From positions 4,625,778-4,689,777 of the forward strand of contig NC_064449.1 of the NCBI RefSeq assembly GCF_023343835.1: a stretch of DNA of 64,000 bases, given 5' to 3'. The position numbers and the translations under genes are program-made. A model generated the notes under the pieces. The model was not told the DNA's origin. It was given only the letters and a program-made list of their open reading frames with translations, and searched no databases. Shown here one piece after another: positions 24,401 to 36,700 of this stretch (positions within the stretch are counted from its first letter, which is position 1; every line of letters starts with the position of its first letter). The stretch is from Lagopus muta (taxonomy: Eukaryota > Chordata > Aves > Galliformes > Phasianidae).

Positions 24401-27156
24401 ACTGACACTAGCACAGGTTATTTTCTCTGTACATGGACTACCTGCAGGCAGTGATTTTACTGGACTGTGTCCAGCTCCTTTCACTAACCCCAAGGACTTT
24501 CTGCTCTGAAGCAGGTTGAACACCCTTGTAGAGCATTCCTGAAATATGCTCAGAGTCAAAATGAAACGGCCATGACTTTGAATGGTCTGTTTCTCTGAAG
24601 CCAAATGAGAGGACTAGATTTAAACTGTATTCCATATAATTCTGAATACTGTCCACCAAAATTAAAGTAATACTATATCTATTTCTCCACTAGAAAAGTT
24701 TTCAATCGTGTCAGAACATTTGTGACAGCTCTGGATATTTATGCACTTGGCAAAGCTCAATTTAAGTTGGTATCTACAAAATTATTTATAACTGTACTCC
24801 TTACAGTTGGTTGATGTAGAATATCTTCTGACAAAGATGTATGGACTTTAAATTCTCTCAGTGAAAGGTTATCTATCTTGAATAAGGATGTAATATTTAA
24901 CCTGTGGGAGAAATCACTTACCTACACTTACACCACATAGGAAGCGTCCAATGAGAATCATCTCGAAGGACTTGGACATTTTGCTGCAGCCCATGATAGA
25001 TGCTGCAGTTATCATTAATAGATTGTTGCACAGGAGGCATTTTTTTCTGTAAATGCAAGCAAATAAAACATTTTTGTAGATCAGGAGAGAAATGGCATTT
25101 GAGTTCCTGCAACACAGGAGCACAGGGTGAAGTCATCTTGCCAAGTTTGTCAAGTTATGCATGTATGGTCCCACACAATATAGGTCCTTCTACACTATTG
25201 GCTCTGGACACTCTGTGCCCCTCTTACACAGAGTTATATTGTCATCCAGCTAGCTCAGGATCTGAACAGGGAGAATTCGCTATAGCCAAGGTTGGCAGAA
25301 AAAGGCACTGGAAAAAAGGTTACTTCGAAATTCCCTGGAAGGCATGTGTGGGCACTGTGACTTCTGGGACAGGACCTGCAGCCTGTACCGTGTCCCTTCT
25401 GGGTCACACGTTGAAGTTCATTTCCCAGTAAACCAGGGAGAGTGAAATAGAGAAGGGGAGCAATGTGGCATTGATGGAGCACCTAGGAGCATCTCAACGC
25501 TGCTGTGCTGTGAGTAGCATCTCCAGAAAACCCCTCTGCCTTCAGCTGGGAGCTACCTTTCCAGTTGAATCCAGCCTCAGTAACTGCCATCTCGTGTGAC
25601 ACGCTGGAAACATAATTGGTTAGCTAGTGCTACAGGATACAGGCAAGAAGCAGCAACTTGGCATCACTGCCAAGCTGGCTGTGTACAGCTGTTACTGTAC
25701 CTTTAAATCAGTCTCACATTTAAAAACTTTAAAAACCTCAACAGTAATTTCCTTAAATTAAGATTCAGTTGACAAATTCTCATTAAAAATACATACTTGC
25801 CATACTTGACAGTCAGGTATCTACTTCCTGAAGCACCCAAGAGACCTCCTATACCAAGGATGGACACGATGAGAGACCACAGGAACAAGAGGTTATCCTG
25901 ATGGATGGGGTAGCCGTATCGCTCCAGCCAGGTTTCATTAATGAAAGCCTTAACATGCTGAGACAGAGAAAAAAGGATCATTAACAATAACTTTGACTCC
26001 ACAGCATGTATTTTATTACATTTATAACATAACTTTGTTGCTTTAGATAAAGTCTCTATTTCATACAGACTCTAAAAGTTTGCATTAGCCAAGAGGCATG
26101 GAGTAATAGAGTATGCTACGTTGATTCCCTGTTACTAGGAAGTCATTCTTTGCTTGGCTGTCCTTGAAATTTGAGGTGCTAAAACACAGACCTGTAATGA
26201 GGAACTGCACCTGATCACTGCAGTTTCTAAATCCTTTCTGACTTAGAACTCTGTGCTCTCAAGCCTGAAAGTAACACTTCTGCCATAAGGTGATTTCTAC
26301 TAAATGATAATGTCTTCCCTTAAGTTCCAGTGTCTCAAATGGAAGTTTTACCTGTGGTCAGTGGAGAGAAGCAGTTAGAGCACAGTTCACTTGTTCTGTT
26401 TGACTTCCCTATGTGAAGATGGGTAAGCTCTGAGAGTGTCATATGGTATCACTGGAGTAGCCACATGGGACATCCGTCTCCCTGTAAACTTGCAGCACAC
26501 CTGTCAGTGCTTTTTTTGAGGAACAGTTCTATTAACAACAAGTTGCAGATCTCTCTATTTTCTTCTGTTTTCAACAGTTTCACATGTTCTACTTTACACA
26601 ATAGCATAGTAATGGGAATTAATCATAAGAGGAGAATATAGTGATTAAATCCTTGCTAACAATCAGAGAGGAGCATGCCAAGAAAGGGATGTGGCGATGC
26701 CATTTACCAGTCTATGTGAGCTTTTACCTACCTGACTCACGTAGGTGATTGTGGAAATTTGAAAGCCAATTTGGAATGTTCCACCTATTCCCAGGACAAT
26801 GACCATTCGGAAGAGTCCCTGGTATTGTACCTGCAGAAGTAGAAGAAGATCTTAAGCTCATAGCTGCATCAGACTGCTCCTTAATTGTGCCTCTCATTCT
26901 CCAGAAGCATCTCACTTGTTCAAGGATTTTGCAGGCAGGCTCTGACAAAGATGGAAGACAGAGCAAAGTGCAAATATCTGCAATACCCTGAAAAAGTGTG
27001 TAGAATCACTTCCAAAGTACTATTTGCAAATAGGAGCCTTGTTGTTCTGAGAGAGAGAGTGATTTTGTTTTCTTTCATGCACTGATAGCATACAAAAATA
27101 TCCCAGATGTCAGTGCCTCGCCATGTACTCACCAGGTCTGATAGGAAGCCGGTCAT
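18449..27156 (-). CDS. Gene C: SLC2A11-like facilitative sugar transporter, 12 exons
   Basis: Predicted 500-residue, 12-helix membrane transporter. Exons in order: 27133-27156, 26732-26830, 25797-25957, 24922-25046, 23333-23462, 23040-23188, 22294-22481, 21123-21233, 20940-21041, 19828-19903, 18811-18938, 18449-18658. Exon 1 encodes MTGFLSDL and uses the same CTG/GTGAGT donor as B and D. Motifs: LGIGG, NETW sequon, KYGKK in loop 2-3, EISPRKLRG, helix 5 glutamine kept (GQIAGQR), QLCGINA, ERLGRK, EIF..SCRPPAF, PETKGKS, C-terminal TRL. Differences from GLUT5/GLUT11: the helix 1 tyrosine of QYG is isoleucine (26768-26770), and PESPR is PESPP. Exon 5 has a divergent helix 4 start (GFSTPLHHQY). The frame is intact and looks functional. 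Substrate is unknown. Confidence 0.9.
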
Positions 27157-27299
27157 CTCTTGCTCAGGAGCTGGTTGTCCAGTGCACTGAGTGTCTGTGT
27201 TATCACTTGGCTTCTGTGTCTGTCTCATTCCTGCTGCTATGGCAGTAGGCATTTGGCTGCAGGGAGCAGGGTTAAATTTTTACTATTTCGTCTTTGCTC

Positions 27300-27374
27300 A
27301 CTTATATTTACTTCAGCTGGACAAAGTTAACAATGCTGGATTAAATATTTCAGGAAATAATTGCATCTAGTCCA
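27300..27374 (-). promoter_or_regulatory. Conserved block upstream of gene C exon 1 (candidate promoter)
   Basis: This is the counterpart of the block at 15098-15174, placed at nearly the same distance from the start codon (about 145-220 bases). The shared core includes TTCAGCTG, ACAAAGTTAA and a 15-base GGATTAAATATTTCA match. The CCAAT element seen in B is absent here. Gene D has only a faint trace of it about 70-140 bases upstream of its exon 1. Confidence 0.35.
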
Positions 27375-29764
27375 GCCTGCAGGGGGAAGGTTTCAAAACA
27401 GAGGAAGTTTGTAGCTGGCCTTTGGAAAGAGAAAGGAGAGCTCAGGAAAAAAAACATCCAAGTAGTTTTCCAAGACCAGTAAAATATTTTATTTCATTGA
27501 TAAGAGCTGAGCAACATCCACTATAATCTGCTCAATGGGAAAAATAACTAGCAAAATATTTAGGTATTTGTGTTTATGAAGCAGTAAAGACTTTGTATTC
27601 GGTTTCAGATTCACCGGCATAGTAAACAGCTTTTATTAGATGAAAAAAATGGGCAAATTCTCAAACACACAGCTCTTCATTGGGCTTGAGATAGAAGTAG
27701 CACATTTCAAATCTTAATTCAGCTGTTCTGACTTATGTACCATTTAGGCTGCCCCAAGGAAGAATATTTCTTGTCTTGTGGTTGTGAGACTTGGCCAGGG
27801 ATGGTGAGAAGGAGATGTTGTGCCCTGGCAGAGGCTTTTGGAATGGAATGTCCCTTCCTGAAGGCTCCATGCCAAACCAACCAGTAACTAAAATCCACTT
27901 CCTTGTGAGAGTAATCAAAGTGAGCATATACTCCTTAATGAGGTAGGGTGGCACAGCTGGGTTCCTCATCCCTCAGGCTTCAGCTCTGACCATAACAGAA
28001 ACAGAACAGCCCCAAATTCAGTGCTGCATCTGTTGATCCTTTGGAAAGTCACCTTTGGTTCCCAGAGGCTCCACATTGGTGATGTGAAACCTGAAACGTG
28101 GCTTCACTTGGCTTCTTCTACAGACCACGTTTGGAAAAAAGAGGTTTGCCTGGGGCTGTTGTATGTCTGATGTCCTGTGCTATTCCTGCTTTCAGTGTCT
28201 TCTGCTTTCTCTAAGTCATGCCAGGGGACATTCCTCCACTGCCAAGGTTTGGGCTGGGTGCGGATGTGATGGTGGGATTATGCTGGAGCCATCAGTAAAT
28301 TCCTAAGCTCGGGCCTTCTAGCTCATAAAACACAGAATGCAATTATTGACAGAGGATTTTACTGCAAATGCAGCGAGTCTAAAGAAAAGAGAGAGAAGAT
28401 GTTAATAATAAAACCTTAGTTACTTGTGTAATTGCAAGTGTTCCTATACAATGCGTAGCAAAGCTGTTTTTCCTGGCTTGCAGTAGCATTTAGAATGATT
28501 TAGCATTTTTGTGTTTTCTCTTGAACACCACCAACAGCAGCATTTGGACTGTACAAAAACAGAAGCAGCATAGCTATTAATTCATTTTTGAAATTGTTTT
28601 AAAATTGTAATGTTTCCTGCTTATTGCATACGTACATTTTCTAAATTCATATCAAAGTGTAGGGTTTTCTATGTGATTCCTATTCTCCTTCCCAAATAAT
28701 TGGTGAGGATCTCAAGTAGCAGCAATTTCTCAAGTAGCAGGAATTACTGTGAATTACCAATTCTCAGTAACATTTCTCTGACATTTTTGGGTCTTTCTGG
28801 AGTTTCTGAGCTACACTTGATTTTATAGAATAGTACTGTTCCATTTTATCAGCAAATTTAGTGTGATCAGGAGACTTTTACTGTTCCTTTCTAAAGAATA
28901 AGTGAAATGAGGACAGGCTCTTGGCTTCTTGTGCCCTGTGCATGAAACACCTTTATTGCACTCTGCTGTGTCCTTTGTATTTGTGCTTCTTTATAACTGT
29001 TCAGTACTGCAGTTCTCCTAAAGGAATTAATAGCAGTTGGAAACTAGCAAACCTTACAACCCTACAAATGACCACAACATTCTGCCAGCTCCCTCCTCCT
29101 GCTCTCTCCGTGTGTGCTGGCTCAGTGGCTACAACCACTGTTGTCCAACTCCTGGAGAGCTGCTCACGGTGGTAGGAAGCAGGTTACAAGTCAGAATACC
29201 GAATGAGTAACTGTGGCTGTGATAATTGTATGCCTTGTGACTCAACAAAACTGCTCTGTTGTATCAGGAATGCAAAGCTGACTGACTCATTTCTACTTTC
29301 ACCTAAATAATCAGGCCTGACTTTTTTTTAAATTCCACGAAGAAGAAATCCTCTTTACAATCCACTGTCCTTCCAGTCTCCTCTGAGAGGAGCCCAGCGG
29401 TTTATCCTAGGTTGGGTTTGACACTTCAGGTCTGCTATCATTAAAAACTCAAAATGAAATTCTGAAAAACAAAATCATGGAGACTGGAACTAAAGAAAAC
29501 TTTTAGGATCAAAACATTTCCTAAGTGAAATCTATAAATTTAGCGTAGCTCATATTTTATGTCATGATCACTTATCAGTTACTAACTTCCATCAGGTTTT
29601 TATGGTGATGAGAATGTCTTCCATTGAGGAAGATTCCACTTGTGTCTATGAAGAAGTATTCAAATCTTTTCCAATAATAGCAAACAAATATTTTGCCTTT
29701 GTTTCATCTTGCACTCTACGAACATTAAAGTCCTTACTGACCATACTAAAAACATAGCTCTTCT
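27375..29764. other. Spacer upstream of gene C, nothing recognised
   Basis: About 2.4 kb with only short open frames, no SLC2A motif and no recognisable CR1 tail. Confidence 0.45.
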
Positions 29765-30292
29765 TCCGACCAGCTCGAAGCTAATGTAGGTGGTACGTTC
29801 CTCACAAGTACTTCCTGTAATGGAATGAAGTCTCATCCTAAAATGTAAAATGGCAAATTCTTCGTTAATTTCATAATTGCACCTGAAAGGAGGAGGTAGA
29901 TGAAGATCTCAGTAAAAATAAGGAAGCAGGAAGAATGGAGGTTTTCCTGGAAATAAACCAGAGAAAGATTAATAAGGATATTTTCATTTGATTCTACTTG
30001 ATTCTCCTTGAATCATTGATCATGATTTCATTAATTAGATATCTAACTGCTGCAATACTGATGAAAGAGTGTAAACAAATAATTATATCGTGATCTGGCG
30101 TGTGGAATCATGTTCAAAACATCAGTGACTAGTCACTAACATTAGTGGTTAGTCACTTACCATGATAAATGGGAAAGGCATTCCAAAATCAAGGAATCCT
30201 GTCCAGAAACATCCTTCAGTCCCAGCAGCTGATGATCTAGGTGTCTGATTGAAGATTCCCCCAAAGATGGATTTGGTGGCCCATATGAAAAG
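29765..30292 (-). pseudogene. Decayed SLC2A11-like copy, exons 11 and 12 only
   Basis: Two exon relics in the right order and strand. The exon 11 relic (about 30161-30292) reads GIFNQTPRSSAAG, then FWTGFLDFGMPFPFIM. It ends in a normal GTAAGT donor and aligns with EIF.QS.RPSAF and NWTGLFVLGMVFPLIV of gene B. The exon 12 relic (about 29765-29955) follows an intact acceptor and reads ENLHSSCFLIF, then EINEEFAILHFR, matching ENLGPFCFLIF-type and EITEEFDKLNFR segments of the live genes. The PETKGKS motif between them is missing, the start of exon 11 is eroded, and no exons 1-10 were found upstream. It is the tail of a sixth array member between C and D. Confidence 0.75.
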
Positions 30293-33200
30293 GAGACAGT
30301 CATGAAGATGGACAGAGCATGCTGGCTGGTTCTATTTTGAACTTCCTAGTTTCTCCTTTATTTCATGGGTTATTATGATTCTATCACATTTGTGGGACAT
30401 TACTGTGGCACTGAATACTCAATGCTAGTGTTAAATTTCCTGGTTTCTTCATACTTGTGTAAATGAATTGAAGTCCTCAGACTTATTGAATGGAAGTACA
30501 CTCATTGGTCCCTTCATAATCTATGTAGAGCCCTGTCACTCTCCCTGTGACAGTCAAGTACTGTGTGCTACTACTACTTTTCAGTAAGAGATAGGCAGAG
30601 TGAGTAGTTAAAAATAATTTATTTATTGCAGAAGTCTGAGAAAGAGAGAGGCCTTGGCATGGGTTAAAGCAACACGCAAACATTAATATTGGCAAGTTAA
30701 TCATATACAATCTGGTTTCTCAGTAACTGTGAGATGTACAGCAATAGCAAGCATTTGGGAGAGCAGCTCTTGGATTTAGCATGTTGGTTTTGTAGGACCT
30801 GGGAGAATGAATGCTTGGAATTGAAAGATTCCTTCAGGTAAGAAGTGGTGATGGTAGCCAGCAAGACTGCCCCAAAAAGACTGCTTTCTTGCAGGAGGCA
30901 GTGGGGCTAAATCAGAGTGAGCCTATCTGGAGCTCATAAGAGAGGGACAGAGGGACTCAAGGCTCCCACCTGAGCATGGAGCTGAGCTGTGCAGCACGGA
31001 CGAGCAGTCAGTCCTTCTGCAGTGTTCCTGCCGTGCTTCTGCTGACACCTGTTCCTGCAAAAGGACCAGCAAAGTCACAGTGACACTGATTGAGATTCTT
31101 TCCTCTCTGTGTGCTGAAGTCACATTTTCTGCATGAGGGTTTGGGAGTCCAGAAAAGAAGATAGGAGAAGGAGGAGAGTAAAATCAGAGAGAAGGAATTG
31201 ACAAATGAAAGTGAAAGTTTTCATGGCAGAGTACACTAATGATCTGGTGCACTGCCAATGGTGAACACTGATCCTAACTTGTATTTTTCCATTTGCCTAT
31301 CTAGATAGCTACTCTATGGCACGTCTGTGCAGTGCATTTCAGAAGTATTTCCATTTGCAATTGCTTCTCATTGTGAAATCTGTGTAAAATGTGAATAGAA
31401 CAGCATGGAAGAACATAATATATTTGCATTCACCTTTGGTCTCAAGCTGTGTTTATTTTCAAACATACAACGTAGGCATTAGAAATTCCCCTTTACAACA
31501 TCATTAGGAAAGCTGCAAGTTGTATAGAAGCACTGCCACAGAGGGACAAAAAGGTCATCATGACACGAAGATAAAAGAAATACTTCATCCTGGAAAGCAG
31601 CACTTTGTGTTTTGGAGGCATGGAGGCATAGGGGCAGTGTAATCAGCACTATTTATTTACTTCTTTATATTGCACTTGCAAATAGATTTCCCGAAACTCT
31701 TTACTCCAAATGAAATTAAAACTTCACACATTATTGTGGCATCCAGTCCAGCAGTCTTTAGCAACTTCTTCTGTATGGAAGCATGTTTGAAATGGATGCC
31801 AACCAGAAGGTAATGTTCTATTCAAGTATACAGAAGGCTTAGCTGTAGGGAACAGGTCAGTTACACATGGACCAGAGACCAGAAGCTGTAGTATAAAGAG
31901 AACAGCAGTGGTATATTAATTAAAAACATGAGGCATCTAATTTTACATTTTATTCCCTTAACATCATCTGGGGCTACATGCAGGGGAAAGTTAACTGTGG
32001 TGGAGTAGTAGCAGTTTGGGGGATGTAAATACTGTGATATGGGAAGATCATATCAAGGAAAAGCAAAACTACTGCTGAAAAGATGCAACCCAGGTACAGA
32101 AAAGACGTGAGAAGTGTGATGGTGCAAAAATATCTGAAACAGATATTGAGTTCATTGAATGAATGCAAAAGGGACAATAAAGGCCACATAAGAGTGAGGA
32201 GAGATGTCTGTGTAAGAGGGAAAGTAGGCACAACAGCATCTCCTAAAAGAAGTGATTGCCACCACGAGCTATGTGTGAAACAGCAAAGTACTCCTGTATG
32301 CCAGGGCACCTCTGAAAGCTGACAGGACCTGTGGGTTCTCCAAAGGTAAGCATGCTAGAACCAAGGTTTTGAGAGGAGTCAGCTGAGTGAGCTAATGCAT
32401 GGAGTGTTAACGAAGCCCCAGGCTGCAATTACAGTCAGGAAGACCATGGAGTCTAACCCCGAGTGAACATCAGCTTTTCTGGGGCTTTGGGAAGGTTATT
32501 TGGTTTCTTTAAGAATGGGAACTGCAACTTCTCAATTCTTTTCCTGGGGAGCTTCTGACAGCTTGATATTGACAGCCAATTCTGCCAGCTGTTGTACTCA
32601 GCACTTCTGAGAGGAGCTTTTCCATCCTCTGGAAAGGGGAAACAGAGGAATGAGAATTCCTCAGACTGAGGAATTTTTCTGTCATTTCTTTCCTGCACCT
32701 TCTGCTTAAGCAATCACTTGCCTGAGGCTGAGATTCATGTTAACTTCATATTATTTCTTATTTCGTCTGACTGATTTTTTACAGCAATTACACAGGACTT
32801 AAAACAGAGAGATCAAATATTTCAATGTACTAACAGGAGAGGTCCCTCTAAATAAAAGATTTTGTAGCATGAATACTCCCTATTTTGATACAGGGAGTGA
32901 AAACAGGTGGAATATGAAATCTAAATTAGGTTTCAGTTGCTGGAACATGCTTTATTATCAGAGTTTCTTCTCTGGCTATTCCTTCAGAAGGAGGAAGTAG
33001 ATTATTTGAAATTTTTAAGTAGAAAACACCTTAAGCTCAACACTGATTCAGAGTTCCAGCACAGTGTGAATGGTAAAGCTGCAGAGAGGCAGGACTTACG
33101 GTCCTCCAAAGCAGGAGGCATGGTGTACCATTTGTACCAGTGATAGAAAATGGAAAAATAATTTGTAGTTTTGTATAAAGGTGGAAGAGTTTGGGGACAG

Positions 33201-33668
33201 AAGTGGTTAAATGCAGCAGCAGTCAGCAGGATTAACAGCTCCTGGAGAGCAGCAGTGGCAAAGTGCAGAACTGCACGCAGATGTGCTGATGTGATGTTGA
33301 GTGTAATGTGTCCTAATCCAGTACAGATCAAGCAGATATTTACTATCACAGCTTCTGCTTCTTGTCTTGAGCAGTTACTTATTTATGAAGTGGGCTGAAT
33401 TTTCCAAGTGCCTGCTCTCTCACTACTCTTCCAAGTGCCTCACTCCCCGCCTTGCTCCCAGTCCCTCATCTCCCAGCTCTCAGCACTGCCCGCATCCTTC
33501 TGACTGCATCCTGCTGTCCACATGTCAGCCCTGGGAACATCTGTGGCTATGAATGTCTTCCTGCCACAGAACTGTTAGAGGAAGGAGGCACCGAGAAGCA
33601 AAGATAAATAAAAATAGGACTACTTGGATTAATGACAAGCTATCTGTGGGTTGCTTTTTTTATTATGG
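30293..33668. other. Spacer between the relic and gene D, nothing recognised
   Basis: The upstream exons of the decayed copy should lie here, but I could not find them on the minus strand. The open frames present show no SLC2A motif. They include a 111-codon hydrophobic minus-strand frame at 31974-32309. Confidence 0.4.
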
Positions 33669-33674
33669 TTTATT
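33669..33674 (-). promoter_or_regulatory. Candidate poly(A) signal of gene D
   Basis: Sense-strand AATAAA about 85 bases past the gene D stop codon, a spacing similar to that in gene B. Confidence 0.45.
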
Positions 33675-33758
33675 GAGATAAGTCCATGATAAGGTTTAAC
33701 TCTCAGTTTGATTTTGAGACGGAGCTTTTTGTTAGTGGAAGTTGCTTATTGTGGCTGG

Positions 33759-36700
33759 TCAGAGCTTGGTGCAGTGTATCTTTTCTTCAGTCACGTTATT
33801 CTCCACAGTCTGATGCCTTTTCTTCTTATATCTGAGTGTTTTGAATTCTTCTGTAATTTCAAAGGTTGATTTCCCTTTTGTTTCTGGGACGAACAGGTAG
33901 ATGAGAACTGACGAAACTACCAGGACAGCAATGAAGATGAGGAAGCAGAAGGGTCCAAGAGCCATCTGGAGATAAAAATAGAGTAAGATGAGCGACTTCC
34001 CTGGCAACGCTTGCTCCTATGGACTCTTGCAAATTGTTGGCTTGTCCCTAAGAAATGAGGAATACATTTATTATATCTTTTCAGTCTATTCTGAAGGCAG
34101 CAGAGGCTATCAGAACTCCAGATAAGTTTTCTATATGAATGGTCTCCACATGCCAGTGGTAATTAAAACTCACAGCTTTGGTCATCTACAAGAATTTTAT
34201 CTTACTCCCTCTCCAGACCTGCTTAGAAAAACAGTTGAAATTGAAAGAGTCAAAGAGAAAATTGGAATCCCATTACATACAACAGCAAAGGGGAAAAGCA
34301 TCCCAGTGAAAGCGAGGCCTAGCCAAATGATGATTCCAGCGATTACAAATGCGGAGGGCCGTGCTGAGAGGGTGAAGATTTCATTCATGACAGATGAAAC
34401 AGCTCCACCTGGGGAAAAAAACAACAACATAAAAAGCAATAAGAAACACTGCTGTGTGTTTTGTGGAGAATGGGTTAACTACTCTCCTCAAAGTGAATAA
34501 ATTGTTGTCACTCATCAAACACTGCCCCAGTAAAGTCAGACTACTGTGAGATCACATAAATCTAGGCAGCACAACCACCTCTATCAGAATTCACCTACCA
34601 ACTTCTCTTACAGTCCATGGAGAGAGATGGACACCCCTGAAATGCAATTTCTCTCTGCCTAGGATGTCTGAAACATGGAGGTGAATGACTTTAATGGCCT
34701 ATTTCTCTCCACTGTCTGTAGGTGCTAACTGGGTTCTGCTACCATGGCAATTTGTTAGGTTTTAAAGACATTTGTAATCCTCATATATTGCCCTTACAAT
34801 GATAAAGGCTGGCACTTGATTTTGAAGATTCCACAACTCAAAGTCGTCATTAGTCATGTCAACCACAGAGTAAAGTTTACTTTCAAGTGAGTGTAATCAT
34901 AGTAGAGAGCTTGTAAATTTGGTTCTGCTATTATTGATGTCAGTGACTCAGAAAAAAAACAAAGAGAGAGTGAGAAAGGACAGGGTAATGCTAAGAGACA
35001 CTGCATGCTACCATATATCATTCTTTAATGGAGTTGAATTTTACAGGTGAATTGAGAAAACTGATATTTTGGAAGAGGCTACCTCTGCAAAATGGACTGC
35101 TGCTGATTTGCTATATCCCATGGCCTGTGTGTACCCCTGTGGTCTAAGTTTTGCTGTTGCTGCTTATATTGTTATACTCACTTGGTCCTATTCCATAGGC
35201 AATGATGAATAAAAAGATCAGAGTAACATTGCAGTAACGCATCCAGAGGAATCGATCCTAAACAAAGGCAGAAGGAGGGATGACAATGGCGATTTCAGAT
35301 CACAGCTGATCCAAACACACTGGAGAAGAGATGTTGATGAAAAAGCCCACAGTGCTGAGGAACAGATTCTCACTAGAACTACTGATATTTGTGTACTGAA
35401 GTACAAAAGTATCCTGCAGTGTCATACCTAAAGAAGTGGGTTAGACTGTGCACCCTGCTCGGAAAAAATAAGGAATGAATTCCAAGCAAGTTACAGCATA
35501 GGGAAAATTGTCAAGAAGTTAGACAATTTCAGAGAAATGTTTAAAACTTGTGAATCAGAAGATATGTGTGAAAAAGAGAGCAGTGAATAGTTTGTGGACT
35601 GAGACAAAGATTGAAATGCAGTGCTAAACCCTGGCAATATCAAAACTGTGCCACTGGGCTGTAAGTTTGTGTTCAGAAGATATTCTGACCTGCTCTTTTG
35701 GATGTCAGAACTAAGGCTGACTATGTGCCGTCCTGCACAAAGATTTCTGATGCAGGTCTACCCCTAGTGAGACATTTGCTTACACTCAGTAGAAGGCTTG
35801 TTTCAAGCAGCGCCAGTACCAGTGCCATCAACAAATAACCACCCCACAGGAGTATGCGGCGTCCAAAACGATCGATTATGGAGCTCTGAGAAGCAAAAAA
35901 AAACCATATATCACTGGGGGCACGGGCAAGTGAAGTGGCTGTGAGCCTTCTAATAGCTTAGACATTCCTTTTCAGTTCTCTTTACTCAAGAAAACACAAA
36001 TCATGTTAGTAGCAAGTTAGTTATTTTATGGAGTTCCTTCTGGTCTCTCTAATGCCATGAATTACTCTTGCTGCCCAAACATTGCAGCAATTTTTTCATA
36101 AACGCTGTAATCAGTGGATGCATGTTATGATTCCATTCAAATAAATAATTAGATATGTCAGTGAAAGGAAGTAGGCATGCATATTTGTCTTTGAATGACA
36201 TTTTATTTATATTTGTATAGATAAGAGAAGGATTTTATAAGAAGTTATGAAGACTGAAGATAGGCAGGAATATGTAAAAGATGGGAAGAAATTTAGCAGG
36301 GACAGTAAGAACCACTTTACAGATTTATGTGCTGCCACGGGAAAAATCTTTAACTCACTTAGTGAAGATAAGGAAGTAAGGAAGTACAGACTTAAATCAC
36401 ATGAGGAAGAATAGACCCAAATCAGTCTTAAAGTCCCAGCATGATCTGACTTACACAAAAGATGACGGAGATGAGCTCACAGGCTGCAACTCCTAGAGCT
36501 ACGTATGGGATTATGCTTTCATGGAGGTTGGCTGTCTGAAAAATTTCCGATGTGTAGAAAGTGATCTGGGAAATAAGAACCGTTTTAAAAACGAAGCAAA
36601 GTCAATGGATGTGGTATGTTCTCATCCTGCATCACTTACACCTAGATTTGTCATCACTGCAATAGCAATAGTATAATATTGGGGCTCATTGGAGGTGATG

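Noticed and set aside
30125-30136. Perfect 12-base palindrome GTGACTAGTCAC
   Set aside because: Expected by chance in a window this size, and no repeat family or regulator could be tied to it.
31974-32309. Hydrophobic 111-codon minus-strand frame between the relic and gene D
   Set aside because: It does not align with any SLC2A helix pattern and has no flanking splice sites in the expected places.
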